DNA of 64,000 nt from PALSA-505 sp036267135. GTDB lineage: Bacteria > Actinomycetota > Actinomycetes > Streptosporangiales > Streptosporangiaceae. The translations under genes and the position numbers were made by a program. Location: NCBI GenBank assembly GCA_036267135.1, contig DATAWQ010000063.1, positions 124,001-188,000 of the forward strand. The letters are read 5' to 3'. The notes beneath the pieces were generated by a model. The model was given only the letters and a program-made list of their open reading frames with translations, searched no databases and was not told the DNA's origin. The stretch's first letter is position 1; the number at the start of each line of letters is the position of its first letter. This document shows positions 49,684 to 58,707 of this stretch, in pieces.

Positions 49684-50580
49684 GTGACTGGGTCGAACGC
49701 GCTGGGTGAATACCTGCGGGCCCGCAGGGAGCTGGTGGAGCCCTCGGATGTGGGGCTGCCCGTCGTGGGCGTCCGGCGGACGCCGGGCCTGCGCCGTGAA
49801 GAGGTGGCCACGCTGGCCGGCATCAGCGCCGACTACTACCTGCGGCTGGAGCAGGGACGCGACCGCAACCCGTCGGCGCAGGTGCTGGAGGCGCTGGCCC
49901 GGGTGTTCCGGCTCGACGCGACCGCCACGCAGTACCTGCTGAGCCTGTCCGCGACCCGGCCAGGGAGGCCGAGGCGGCCACGCCGCGAGATCGTGCCGGC
50001 CGGAATCAGGCAATTGCTCGGCGCGCTGGAGCTGCCGGCGTTCGTGGAGAACCGGATGTTCGATGTGCTCGCCGCGAACCGGCTCGCGACCGCCCTGTCG
50101 CCGAGCATCACACCGGGGACCAACCGGCTGCGATCGATGTTCCTCGACACCGGGGAACGGGACCTGTACCCGGACTGGGAGCACGCCATCGGCGGCATGC
50201 TCGCGGCGTTCCGCTCGTCGATCGGCACCGATGTCGACGACCCGCGGATCGTGCAGCTCGTCGGGGAGCTGTCCCTGGCCAGCGAGCCGTTCCGGCGGCT
50301 GTGGGCGCGGCACGACGTGAAGGCGCTGGCGGGTGAGACGGCCCGGATGCGGCACCCGCAGGTCGGGATGCTGGAGCTGCGCCGCGAGAAGCTGCCCATC
50401 GGCGACTCGGGCGGCCAGCTCCTGGTGATCTACCACGCCGAGCCGGGCTCCGGCAGCGCCAGGTCGCTCGCGCGGCTAGCTGCGGTCGAAGGCCAGGCTG
50501 ACCGCGAAACCGAGGAACACCACGCCGCTGACCTGTTCCATCCGGCGCTTGAAGGAAGTCCGGCTGATCCGGTGGGCTAG
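49684..50580 (+). CDS. XRE family regulator with MmyB-like ligand-binding domain
   Basis: From the GTG at 49684 the protein has 298 aa. The N-terminal HTH (TPGLRREEVATLAGISADYY, LRLEQGRDRNPSAQVLEALA) is followed by the MmyB-like domain (LELPAFVENRMFDVLAANRL ... RHPQVGMLELRREKLPIGDS). Such regulators control adjacent oxidoreductase genes, here probably the divergent aldo/keto reductase. The last 105 bp overlap the 3' end of the convergent LysE gene and encode a charged tail beyond the normal domain end. Confidence 0.88.
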   Translation: MTGSNALGEYLRARRELVEPSDVGLPVVGVRRTPGLRREEVATLAGISADYYLRLEQGRDRNPSAQVLEALARVFRLDATATQYLLSLSATRPGRPRRPRREIVPAGIRQLLGALELPAFVENRMFDVLAANRLATALSPSITPGTNRLRSMFLDTGERDLYPDWEHAIGGMLAAFRSSIGTDVDDPRIVQLVGELSLASEPFRRLWARHDVKALAGETARMRHPQVGMLELRREKLPIGDSGGQLLVIYHAEPGSGSARSLARLAAVEGQADRETEEHHAADLFHPALEGSPADPVG

Positions 50581-51153
50581 CGCGGCGGCGGCGCCGGAAA
50601 CGACCAGGTACAGCACGGTGAGCTCGGCAATGTCGATCACGGTGAGCAGCAGGGTGGTGCCGAACACCGGCGCGCCGTGCGGCACGAACTGCGGAAGCAG
50701 GCTCATGTAGAACACCCCGGCCTTGGGGTTGAGCAGGTTCGTCCCGAGGCCCGCCCGGAACGCGGCGAGCTTCCCCCGCGGCTGCTCCGCAGGGACCTGG
50801 GCGGCGGACGATGCCTGGGCGGCGGGAGCGGGCTTACCGGTGGCGGGGGTGGGGTCGTCGCCGGGGCGCCGCCTGGCCCGCCAGAGCGCCGACATACCCA
50901 GCCAGGTCAGGTACGCGGCACCGGCGATCCGGACGACGTCGAAGGCCACATGCGAAGCGGCGAGCAGCGCGCTCAGACCGGCCGCGGTAGCGATTCCCCA
51001 GGCCAGACAGCCCGTGTTGACCCCGAGAGCCGCGACCAGCCCGGCTCGCCTGCCGCCGGACACGGAGGTGCGCAGCACCAGCATCATGTCCAGGCCGGGC
51101 GTCAGGTTCGCTACGGCGGCGACCCCGGCGAAGGCGAGCAGCGCGGTCAGCAT
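50476..51153 (-). CDS. LysE/RhtB family amino-acid exporter
   Basis: The 225-aa protein has six predicted helices and the family signatures NLTPGLDMMLVLRTSVSGGR near residue 16 and GLGTNLLNPKAGVFYMSLLP near residue 135. The central loop is extended with an Ala/Pro-rich stretch (PTPATGKPAPAAQASS). Function is export of amino acids or derivatives; the substrate cannot be predicted. Overlaps the regulator gene by 105 bp at its 3' end. Confidence 0.9.
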   Translation of the reverse strand: MLTALLAFAGVAAVANLTPGLDMMLVLRTSVSGGRRAGLVAALGVNTGCLAWGIATAAGLSALLAASHVAFDVVRIAGAAYLTWLGMSALWRARRRPGDDPTPATGKPAPAAQASSAAQVPAEQPRGKLAAFRAGLGTNLLNPKAGVFYMSLLPQFVPHGAPVFGTTLLLTVIDIAELTVLYLVVSGAAAALAHRISRTSFKRRMEQVSGVVFLGFAVSLAFDRS

Positions 51154-51248
51154 GGCTCGATGCTAAACCGCCCTCCGGTGAGGTTCACGCCTCCTCCGGA
51201 GGGCGGTTCGCACCCCTCCCGGGGGTGAGGGGCTATCGGGAAGATGGG

Positions 51249-51704
51249 TCAGGTGGACGACGAGCGTGGCCGGTAGGCCAGCAGCATGGCCACGCACAGC
51301 ACCATCAGCGCGGCCTCGAGGACCAGCGAAAGCGTGCCGACCCAGTACCCCCAGTTGCCGACGTCCCCTGGGTCACCCGGCACGCCCACGGAACGGGACA
51401 GGATGTAGGCGGCGAACGGCCCGACGCCGAGCAGGATCCCGGCGGCCCAGCCGAGCCAGCGCGCCCAGGGCAGCAGCAGTGTGATCGCGGTGAGCACGCC
51501 GCCCACCTCGATGATCCGGTACCCCCACCCGATCCAGGCGGGTGAGGCGACGGCGGTGATGCCGCCCTGGTCGGCCACGTGCACCGTGGCGACCGTCAGT
51601 GCGAGCAGGGCCCCGACTACCTGCACCGCGATCAGCGGCGCGGCGGCGGGGTGAGGCCTTGCCCCGTCTGAGTCCGTGCGTCCTACCAGTGTCTGCTGGG
51701 CCAT
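51249..51704 (-). CDS. Four-helix membrane protein
   Basis: The 151-aa protein from the ATG at 51704 (GAGGAG upstream) has four hydrophobic helices, beginning LIAVQVVGALLALTVATVHV. The sequence VATVHVADQGG and LLPWARWLGWAAGILLGVGP resemble small DoxX-like or DUF-type actinobacterial membrane proteins. No function can be assigned. The longer frame to 51839 is not supported. Confidence 0.7.
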   Translation of the reverse strand: MAQQTLVGRTDSDGARPHPAAAPLIAVQVVGALLALTVATVHVADQGGITAVASPAWIGWGYRIIEVGGVLTAITLLLPWARWLGWAAGILLGVGPFAAYILSRSVGVPGDPGDVGNWGYWVGTLSLVLEAALMVLCVAMLLAYRPRSSST

Positions 51705-51855
51705 CGTTCTACTCCTCGTGTATCGCGAGCGGTCCTTCGATGCCGTCCAGAGCAGTAACACGACAGGAGCGCCGCGATGGTTCAACCCGATACAAACGAG
51801 CACGCTCTTCCGTGGCACCGGCGTCGACGAACCTGACACCCGGTAACGTGTCGGC

Positions 51856-52575
51856 GTGCTGGAACAGGTGACCGTGATCCGCTACGCGACCCCGCTGCGC
51901 GAGGGCGGCTCGTTGCCGGCCATCGTCGAGGCCGACAACCTGGGGACGTACGTGATGAAGTTCCACGGGGCCGGCCAGGGGCCGAAGGCGCTGGCGGCCG
52001 AGATCATCTGCGGCGAACTGGCCCGGCGGCTCGGCCTGCGCACCCCGGAACTCGCCCTCGGCTATCTGGACCCGCGCATACCCGGCAGCGAACCCGATCC
52101 TGACATCCAGGATCTGCTGCGGGCCAGCAGCGGGCTGAATCTCGCGGTGGACTTCCTGCCCGGGTCGGCCGGGTTTGATCCGAGAGGCTGGAAGGTCGAA
52201 CCTGGCTTCGCCAGCCAGGTGGTGTGGTTCGATGCCTTGGTGCAGAACGTGGACCGGACGTGGCGCAACCCCAACCTGCTGGTCTGGCACGGCGACGTCT
52301 GGCTGATCGACCACGGGGCGGCGCTCTACTTCCACCACAACTGGCCCACCGCCGACCCGCTCAAGCCGTTCGACGCCAGCGAGCACGTGCTAGCCAAGGC
52401 CGGGACCGACCTGGCCGCCGCGCACGCCGCACTGGCGCCGCAGATCACCAGGGATCGACTGGAGGAGGTCGCCGCGCTGGTACCACCGGAGTGGTTCGGG
52501 GACGGGACGGCCGGGGCTTACGTGACGCACCTGCTGCAGCGGGCGCCGCGGGTGCCGGAGGTGATCAGGCGATGA
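51856..52575 (+). CDS. HipA-like kinase
   Basis: The 239-aa protein resembles the short HipA-family kinases of actinobacteria: GTYVMKFHGAGQGPKALAAE at the N-lobe, WFDALVQNVDRTWRNPNLLV with the catalytic Asp/Asn and VWLIDHGAALYFHHNW with the metal-binding Asp. It is much shorter than the toxin HipA (about 440 aa). The substrate is unknown. Its stop overlaps the ATG of the DUF3037 gene, the standard partner. Confidence 0.82.
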   Translation: MLEQVTVIRYATPLREGGSLPAIVEADNLGTYVMKFHGAGQGPKALAAEIICGELARRLGLRTPELALGYLDPRIPGSEPDPDIQDLLRASSGLNLAVDFLPGSAGFDPRGWKVEPGFASQVVWFDALVQNVDRTWRNPNLLVWHGDVWLIDHGAALYFHHNWPTADPLKPFDASEHVLAKAGTDLAAAHAALAPQITRDRLEEVAALVPPEWFGDGTAGAYVTHLLQRAPRVPEVIRR

Positions 52576-52940
52576 GCACAGAGCCGTTCGAGTACGCGGT
52601 GATCAAGGTGGTGCCCCGGGTCGAGCGGGGCGAGGCCATGAACGCCGGGGTGATCGTCTACTCACACGGGCACGGCTACCTGGGCTGCCGCATCTACCTT
52701 GACGAGGACCGGCTGCGCGCGCTCGATCCCGGGGCCGACCTGACCTCGGTCACCGCGGCCCTGGCCGCGATCGACGAGGCCTGCCGGAGCGAACTGCCAC
52801 CCGGGCAGCCCGCCGGGGCGCGGTTCCGCTGGCTCACCGCGACCAGGAGCACGGTGGTGCAGCCAGGGCCGGTGCACGCGGGCCTGACCGCCGACCCGGC
52901 CGCCGAGCTCACGCACCTGTTCGACACCCTGGTCCGGTAA
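52572..52940 (+). CDS. DUF3037 domain-containing protein
   Basis: The 122-aa protein starts EPFEYAVIKVVPRVERGEAM NAGVIV, the recognisable DUF3037 pattern, and ends AELTHLFDTLVR. Function unknown. Translation is coupled to the HipA-like kinase by ATGA overlap, and the two occur together in many actinobacteria, so they probably form one functional unit, possibly a kinase and its partner or antitoxin. The 3' end overlaps the convergent GrpB gene by 32 bp. Confidence 0.85.
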   Translation: MSTEPFEYAVIKVVPRVERGEAMNAGVIVYSHGHGYLGCRIYLDEDRLRALDPGADLTSVTAALAAIDEACRSELPPGQPAGARFRWLTATRSTVVQPGPVHAGLTADPAAELTHLFDTLVR

Positions 52941-53508
52941 CGCCTGGCCAGGGCCGCCAGCCGGTGGCGGCCGCCCATTCCTCGGCCGCTACGATCACCA
53001 CGTCCACCACGGGGTCCTTGATGTCGGTGTAAGCATCCACGTCGGGCACGACCGCACTCAGCTCGGTCTTGAACAACGCGTAGCCGGCTACCGCCCCGGG
53101 ATGGGCCCGGAACCAGTCACGGAACAGCAGGGCCAGCCGCTCGTTGGGTGACCCGGTCCGGCGTACGTGCAGGTTGACGTCGTCGCCGTGGCCTCGCCGC
53201 CGCCAGTACCTCTTGGCCCAGCGCTCCCTGTCGTCGTCCAGGCCCGCCGGGACGTGATCGTGGTTGTAGGGTCGGCGCTCGAATCCCAGCTCGCTCAGCG
53301 GCCCGCCGAAGGCTACGGCCGCCTCGTCCAGGTCGGGCACGCTGACCTGCATGTCGAGCAGATCCTTGGCGGCCATGCCGGGTATGGAGGTGCTGCCGAT
53401 ATGCTCGACCCGCTCGGCCAGCCCGCCCAGCCGGCCCCGCAGTGTGGCGGCCAGCCCTGCGGCCCGCTCGGGCCAGTCGGTGCGGTAGGTAACGACGACG
53501 ACGCTCAC
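52909..53508 (-). CDS. GrpB family protein (UPF0157)
   Basis: The 199-aa protein carries the GrpB/nucleotidyltransferase-like signature VEHIGSTSIPGMAAKDLLDM near residue 35 and VNLHVRRTGSPNERLALLFR near residue 110. The fold belongs to the nucleotidyltransferase superfamily; activity is not established for most members. It is convergent with DUF3037 and divergent from the acetyltransferase gene with a 44-bp gap. Confidence 0.88.
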   Translation of the reverse strand: MSVVVVTYRTDWPERAAGLAATLRGRLGGLAERVEHIGSTSIPGMAAKDLLDMQVSVPDLDEAAVAFGGPLSELGFERRPYNHDHVPAGLDDDRERWAKRYWRRRGHGDDVNLHVRRTGSPNERLALLFRDWFRAHPGAVAGYALFKTELSAVVPDVDAYTDIKDPVVDVVIVAAEEWAAATGWRPWPGVTGPGCRTGA

Positions 53509-53552
53509 GAGTGTGTCCCCTTCGGTGAGAGCCAGCAGTTACGGAGGTTGCC

Positions 53553-54287
53553 ATGGCCGAGTTTCGCGTGGTCACGAACAGCGAGCATCCCGAACTGGAA
53601 GTCCAGGTCGAGGGATTCCGCGGCGAATGGCCGGAGTTCATCTTCCACGACCCGGTCGCGGCCGCGCACGTCGGCCGCGTCAGCGAGTACTTCCCGCAGT
53701 ACGACGTGCTGCTGCTCAGCGGGGACGAGGTCGTGGCCGGCGGCTGGGGGGTGGCGATCGCCTGGGACGGCGATACCGCGACGCTGCCGGACGGCTACGA
53801 CTGCGCGCTCGTGCAGGCGGTGACCGGGCACGAGAACAAGGTCGTGCCGGACACCTTGTCGGTCATGGCGGCCGCGGTGAAGAGCGGCCGGCAGGGCGGC
53901 GGACTGGCCGGGCAGGTGCTGACCGCGCTGCGGGAGCGCGCCCAGGCCCACGGGCTGCAACGGGTGATCGCCCCGGTCAGGCCCACGCTGAAGAGCCGCT
54001 ACCCGATCACCCCGATGGACCGGTTCGCCCGCTGGATCCGCGACGACGGGCTGCATCTGGACCCGTGGATCCGCACGCACCAGCGGCTGGGCGCGACCAT
54101 CCTGGGCCCGGCGCCGCATTCGATGATCATCAAGGGCACGGTCGCCGAATGGGAGGAGTGGGCCGCGATGCCCTTCCCCGAGACCGGCCAGTACGTGGTC
54201 CCGCAAGCCCTGGACCTGGTCAGCATCGACCGCGGCCGAGACGAAGGCGTCTACGAAGAGACCAACCTCTGGATGCAGCACGTCTAA
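53553..54287 (+). CDS. GNAT-like N-acetyltransferase
   Basis: The 244-aa protein has a GNAT-type acetyl-CoA loop SGRQGGGLAGQVLTALRERA near residue 110 and an N-terminal half that may be a second degenerate GNAT unit (HDPVAAAHVGRVSEYFPQYD, VLLLSGDEVVAGGWGVAI). The final third (SMIIKGTVAEWEEWAAM) is conserved in a family of unassigned acetyltransferases. ATG at 53553 with GGAGG upstream. Confidence 0.78.
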   Translation: MAEFRVVTNSEHPELEVQVEGFRGEWPEFIFHDPVAAAHVGRVSEYFPQYDVLLLSGDEVVAGGWGVAIAWDGDTATLPDGYDCALVQAVTGHENKVVPDTLSVMAAAVKSGRQGGGLAGQVLTALRERAQAHGLQRVIAPVRPTLKSRYPITPMDRFARWIRDDGLHLDPWIRTHQRLGATILGPAPHSMIIKGTVAEWEEWAAMPFPETGQYVVPQALDLVSIDRGRDEGVYEETNLWMQHV

Positions 54288-54312
54288 AACGATTACCCTC
54301 CAAGGTTAACTG

Positions 54313-54383
54313 GGGCGGGGGCGGGGTGAGGTGAGGTGAGGTGAGGGGCGGGGTGAGGTGTGGGCGGGGTGAGGGGCGGGGGG
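54313..54383. repeat. G-rich simple repeat behind GNAT and PucR genes
   Basis: A stretch of imperfect 5-bp repeats gtgag/gggcg fills the gap between the convergent acetyltransferase and PucR genes (for example gtgaggtgaggtgaggtgag). It is almost devoid of C on the plus strand, so its transcripts could form G-rich structures. Its position between two gene ends is compatible with bidirectional termination, but no hairpin is obvious. Confidence 0.6.
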
Positions 54384-55694
54384 TTAGGAGTCTGGGCCTT
54401 GGGGGGTGCGGGTGAGGAGCTGGCGGGTGCGGAGGGCTACTTCTAGTTCGAAGCGTTTGCCTGGTTCGCGCAGGACGCCGCCGAAGAGCTCGTCGATCTG
54501 GCGGAGGCGGTACCGGACGGTCTGGGGGTGCACGCGCATCAGCATGGCGACCTCGTGCGCGTTGCCGCCGTGCTCCAGCCAGACCAGGAGGGTCTCGGCG
54601 AGCCGGTCCCGCTGGGCGGGACGCAGGCCGTCCAAAGGAGCCAGCCTGGCCGCCCGCAGCGCCGCCGCGAGCTCCTCGTCGGAGAAGATCAGCAACGTGG
54701 ACAGGTGCCCGTCGCAGTGGATCGGCCCCTCCCCGATGGGGAGCACCCCGCGCAGCCCGAGCGCCAGCGCCGCCCTGGCCCAGCGCAGCGACGCGCTGGC
54801 CTGGGCCAGCGGCATCGCCGGGCCGAGCGCCGCGGACCAGCCGCGCAGCGCGTAGTCGATCAGGGCGGCCCGGCCGGGGCCGTCCGGGTCGGGCACCAGC
54901 AGGCAGGGCTCGTGCCTGGTCCAGTCGATGAGCACGTCCGGCGGCAGCGCCCGGCCCGCGGCCACATCGAGCCCGGGCCGCTCGTCGAAGGCGACCAGGG
55001 CGACCCGGCGGGGCAGCGTCCAGCCGGCCGCCCTGGCCATGTCGGCGATGGCCTCCATGGAGGCCGGCGGGTCCACCACGATCAGGTCGAGCAGCCGCCG
55101 CCTGCGACGCTCGAGCTCCCCCGCGACCTCGGCCCTGGCCTCGGTGTACCCGGCCGCGCAGGCGGCGGCCAGCTCGTCCAGGTACAGGAAGATGGCTTCG
55201 CCGATCCGGCCGAGCACCTGCATGTCCAGGCCGGACGCGCCCGCCGCCTCGCACAGCCAGCGCCACGCCACCCGGGCGCCGAGCCGCAGCGCGTTCTGCA
55301 GCGGCTCCAGGCTGCGGCCCTCCCTGGCCTCCACCGCGCCGATGCCGCGGAACTCCGAGACGATCACCCCGAACGAGGCCTCGGGATTGGCCACCCGGTC
55401 CACGAACTGCTCGACCGAGTGCTTAACCGCCCGGCTGACCGCCTCGGTGTAGACCGCGTCCAGCGGACGGGCGTACTCGGGCACGCCCACCTGGATCGCG
55501 TCGATCATGTCGACGACGGCCTTCTCCAGTTGCGGGCGCAGCAACTCGGCCACCTCCGGAGGCAGCGCGTGCCAGACGTCCGAGGGCCCATTTAGTTCCT
55601 GCACACCGCTCAACTCACCCAGACCACCCTGGACTATCGCGACGGGCCGAAGACGCCCCCCGGAGGCATGGCGGGCGGCGGAGATAAAACTCAA
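54384..55694 (-). CDS. PucR family transcriptional regulator
   Basis: The 436-aa protein ends in the PucR C-terminal helix-turn-helix: LAETLLVWLEHGGNAHEVAM, LMRVHPQTVRYRLRQIDELF. The middle contains a GGDEF-like degenerate CdaR domain (LLVPDPDGPGRAALIDYALR ... GWSAALGPAMPLAQASASLR) and the N-terminus a RsbRD-like helical region. Such regulators usually activate adjacent catabolic genes; there is no obvious target next to it. ATG at 55694. Confidence 0.88.
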   Translation of the reverse strand: MSFISAARHASGGRLRPVAIVQGGLGELSGVQELNGPSDVWHALPPEVAELLRPQLEKAVVDMIDAIQVGVPEYARPLDAVYTEAVSRAVKHSVEQFVDRVANPEASFGVIVSEFRGIGAVEAREGRSLEPLQNALRLGARVAWRWLCEAAGASGLDMQVLGRIGEAIFLYLDELAAACAAGYTEARAEVAGELERRRRRLLDLIVVDPPASMEAIADMARAAGWTLPRRVALVAFDERPGLDVAAGRALPPDVLIDWTRHEPCLLVPDPDGPGRAALIDYALRGWSAALGPAMPLAQASASLRWARAALALGLRGVLPIGEGPIHCDGHLSTLLIFSDEELAAALRAARLAPLDGLRPAQRDRLAETLLVWLEHGGNAHEVAMLMRVHPQTVRYRLRQIDELFGGVLREPGKRFELEVALRTRQLLTRTPQGPDS

Positions 55695-55892
55695 TATTAC
55701 CGTTTAGTAACTATTTTGGCACACTCTTTTGGCCACCCGCGGGGAAACGACTGTCACGAAGTGATAATTTGTGCGGCCCGATTTAATGCGAAGAAGCTAA
55801 ACCCTCAGGACAATTAACGGTGACCGAGGTCGGCGCCGCCGCTCGGTCCGGACCGCCGGACGGCGGCCAGGCCAGGGCACCGGCGCCGGTAC

Positions 55893-56603
55893 TCACGCCT
55901 CGTCCAGGTGTGCGGTGTCGTTGAAGCCCCGCACTATCCACATCGCGCCGGCCACCACGATCTCCGAGATCGAGCCGTTCTCCGCGCCGATGAACGCGAA
56001 CGGGCGCGCCTGGCTCGCCAGGGACAGGGCCTGGCCGATCACCCCGCCGTGGGTGAACACGGCCACCCGCTGACCTGGATGGGCGGCGGCCAGCCGCTCG
56101 ACCGCGCCGCGCACCCGGGCGGAGAACTGCGCGGCCGGCTCGGCGCCGGGGATGACGTCCCAGCGCTCCTCGGCCCGCATCCGCTGCGCCACCGGGTGGT
56201 TGTCGGCGACCATCTTGCGGTAGAGGCCGCCTTCCCACTCCCCCAGGCCGACCTCGCGCAGTTCGCGCTCGACGCGCGGCTGCAGGCCGAGCCTGCGGGC
56301 CAGCGGGGCGGCGGTCTGAACGGTGCGGCACAGCGATGTGACATAAATCGCGTCGATGGGCGGGCCCTCGGCCAGCCGGGCCCCGGCCAGCTCGGCCTGC
56401 CGGACGCCGTCGGGGGCCAACTCCGGGTCGGCCCGGCCGTCGGTCATCGGGAACGGGTGCTCGGGGTAGGCGGGCTGGGATTCGCCGTGCCTGACCAGCA
56501 GCAGGGTCAGCGCGCCCGGCGGGGGCGTGAAGCGGTGCTGGCGGTAGCCGCCCTGGGCGGCCGGGACGGTCGGGGGCTGGCGCGTATCATCGCGGGGGAT
56601 CAC
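55893..56603 (-). CDS. Histidine phosphatase family protein
   Basis: The 236-aa protein has the phosphoglycerate-mutase-like catalytic LLVRHGES near residue 35, the conserved GLGEWEGGLYRKM and the second His in VAVFTHGGVIGQALSL. Members dephosphorylate small metabolites or proteins; the substrate is unknown. The 198-bp gap to pucR shows nothing recognisable. A GTG or ATG start near 56603 is normal for the length. Confidence 0.9.
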   Translation of the reverse strand: MIPRDDTRQPPTVPAAQGGYRQHRFTPPPGALTLLLVRHGESQPAYPEHPFPMTDGRADPELAPDGVRQAELAGARLAEGPPIDAIYVTSLCRTVQTAAPLARRLGLQPRVERELREVGLGEWEGGLYRKMVADNHPVAQRMRAEERWDVIPGAEPAAQFSARVRGAVERLAAAHPGQRVAVFTHGGVIGQALSLASQARPFAFIGAENGSISEIVVAGAMWIVRGFNDTAHLDEA

Positions 56604-56853
56604 GGGTCAGACAGTAGCGAGGTCCCGCGCGGCCCAGCCGGTCGGCCGCACACGACCGCCGGGCACCCGGTATGGCCCTTTGGCCCCGGAGCGTACAAAA
56701 TAAACTGGCGGCCGGGTGTAGACCATAGCAAGGTTACGGACGTGTGACCGCAGGAAAGCACCCTAAGCTAACTTAACCGATAGGTTTGATAGAGAATAGT
56801 GGGCGCACCGGGCCGGACCGGTGCGCACCCGGGACTCGAAGGCGAGGCCACCC

Positions 56854-58683
56854 ATGCGCATCACCCGACGACTGGCCGCCACGGCGGCGCCGATCACCCT
56901 GGCCGCGGTGCTGGCCGCCTGCTCGGGGAGCGGCGGCTCCCCGAGCAACTCAACCTCGGGCTCCACCGGCGCGGCGGTGCAGGGCGGCGTGGTCAACGAG
57001 GCCTGGGGGGCCACCCCGAACTTCATCTTCCCGCTGACCCCGGCGACGAACAACAACGGCTACAACGAGAACCTGGTCACCCCGATGTGGCCGATGATGG
57101 TCTACGCCGGCGACGGCGCCAAGTCGATCGTGAACTCGCAGGAGAGCCTGTTCACGTCCATGACGTGGAGCAACGGCGACAAGACCGACACGATCGCGCT
57201 GAAGCCGTGGAAGTGGTCGGACGGCACGCCGATCACCAGCCGGGACTTCCTGTTCACCTACAACCTGCTGAAGTCGGCCCACGGGAACTGGATCTGGTAC
57301 GTGCCCGGCTTGTTCCCCACCGATGTGGCCAGCGTGACCGCGCCCAACGCGCACACGGTCGTGCTGAACCTGACGCACTCCTACAATCCGAGCTTCTACG
57401 AGGAGGACGTGCTCAGCTACGTCCCGCTGCTCCCCCAGCACGCCTGGGACAAGACCTCGATGACCGGGAAGATCGGCAACTACGACCAGAGCACGTCCGG
57501 GGCCAAGGCGGTGTGGAGCTTCCTGCAGAAGGAAGGCGGCCAGACGAGCACGTTCACCACGAACCCGCTGTGGAAGGTCGTGGACGGGCCCTGGACGCTG
57601 GCCAGCTTCCAGAACAACGGCGACTGGGACTACGTGCCGAACAAGCACTATTCCGGCCCGGACAAGCCGCGCCTGGCCCGGGTGAACGACGTGTTCTACA
57701 CCTCCGACACGTCCGAACTCGACGCCCTGCGGTCCGGCGGCAGCCTGCAGATAGCGCAGCTTCCGCAAAACGACATCTCCCAGGAAGGCGTGCTGAAGTC
57801 CGAGGGGTACTCGTTCGTCACCCAGGCCATCCCGGGCGTGGCGTACATCCTGCCGAACTTCTTCGCCCCCCGCGTCGCCCCGATGATCCGCCAGCTCTAC
57901 ATCCGCCAGGCCATGGAGCTGCTGATCAACCGGCCGCAGATCAGCCAGAAGGTGTACGCGGGCTACGCGGACCCGGGCAACGGAGTGGTGCCGCTGCAGG
58001 CCGGCGGCCCGTGGGTGTCGCCACAGGAGAAGGCCGGCGGCCCCTACCCGTACTCGCCGGCCAAGGCCATCGCCCTGCTCAAGGCGCACGGCTGGACGGT
58101 CAAGCCGGGCGGCATCTCGACCTGCCAGCGGCCCGGCACCGGGCTGGCGGATTGCGGCGCCGGGATCACCTCGGGCGAGCAGCTAGCCTTCACCATGGCG
58201 TATTCCTCGGGGTCGGCCATTTTCGACGAGCAGGAGGCGGCCATCCAGTCGTCCGAGGAGCAGGGCGGCGTCAAGTTCAACCTGAAGTCCGAGCCGTTCA
58301 ACACGCTGGCGGCCACCGTCGGCACCTGCAACGCGGCCTCGCACCCGGCCTCCACCTGCAGCTGGCAGCTCGTGGACGAGGGATACCAGCCCGATCAGGG
58401 GCTGTACCCGGCCGGTGACCAGTTCTTCGAGACCGGCGCGCCGTACAACCAGGGTGGCTACTCCAACCCGGAGATGAACAAGCTCATCAACGCCACCGAG
58501 TACGGGTCGAGCGCGAAGGCGTTCTACGCCTACGAGGACTACGCGAACCAGCAGCTCCCGTGGCTGTTCTTGCCGAACTCGTCGCTGATCAACGCCTACA
58601 AGAGCAACCTGGGCGGATTCGCGCCGCTGAACCCGTTCTCAGGCTCGATCAACCCGGAGGCCTGGTATTACACCAAGTCGTAG
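56854..58683 (+). CDS. ABC transporter substrate-binding lipoprotein (peptide/opine family)
   Basis: The 609-aa SBP_bac_5 family protein has a lipoprotein signal with Cys23 in AAVLAAC and the family pattern LFTSMTWSNGDKTDTIALKP, KWSDGTPITSRDFLFTYNLL and further on IRQAMELLINRPQISQKVYA. It binds oligopeptides or related solutes outside the membrane. ATG at 56854; a region of 250 bp upstream (56604-56853) contains an AT-richer stretch near 56700-56790, the likely promoter. First gene of an operon with two permeases. Confidence 0.92.
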   Translation: MRITRRLAATAAPITLAAVLAACSGSGGSPSNSTSGSTGAAVQGGVVNEAWGATPNFIFPLTPATNNNGYNENLVTPMWPMMVYAGDGAKSIVNSQESLFTSMTWSNGDKTDTIALKPWKWSDGTPITSRDFLFTYNLLKSAHGNWIWYVPGLFPTDVASVTAPNAHTVVLNLTHSYNPSFYEEDVLSYVPLLPQHAWDKTSMTGKIGNYDQSTSGAKAVWSFLQKEGGQTSTFTTNPLWKVVDGPWTLASFQNNGDWDYVPNKHYSGPDKPRLARVNDVFYTSDTSELDALRSGGSLQIAQLPQNDISQEGVLKSEGYSFVTQAIPGVAYILPNFFAPRVAPMIRQLYIRQAMELLINRPQISQKVYAGYADPGNGVVPLQAGGPWVSPQEKAGGPYPYSPAKAIALLKAHGWTVKPGGISTCQRPGTGLADCGAGITSGEQLAFTMAYSSGSAIFDEQEAAIQSSEEQGGVKFNLKSEPFNTLAATVGTCNAASHPASTCSWQLVDEGYQPDQGLYPAGDQFFETGAPYNQGGYSNPEMNKLINATEYGSSAKAFYAYEDYANQQLPWLFLPNSSLINAYKSNLGGFAPLNPFSGSINPEAWYYTKS

Positions 58684-58707
58684 CCGGCCTGTGCTGACGG
58701 AGACCGC

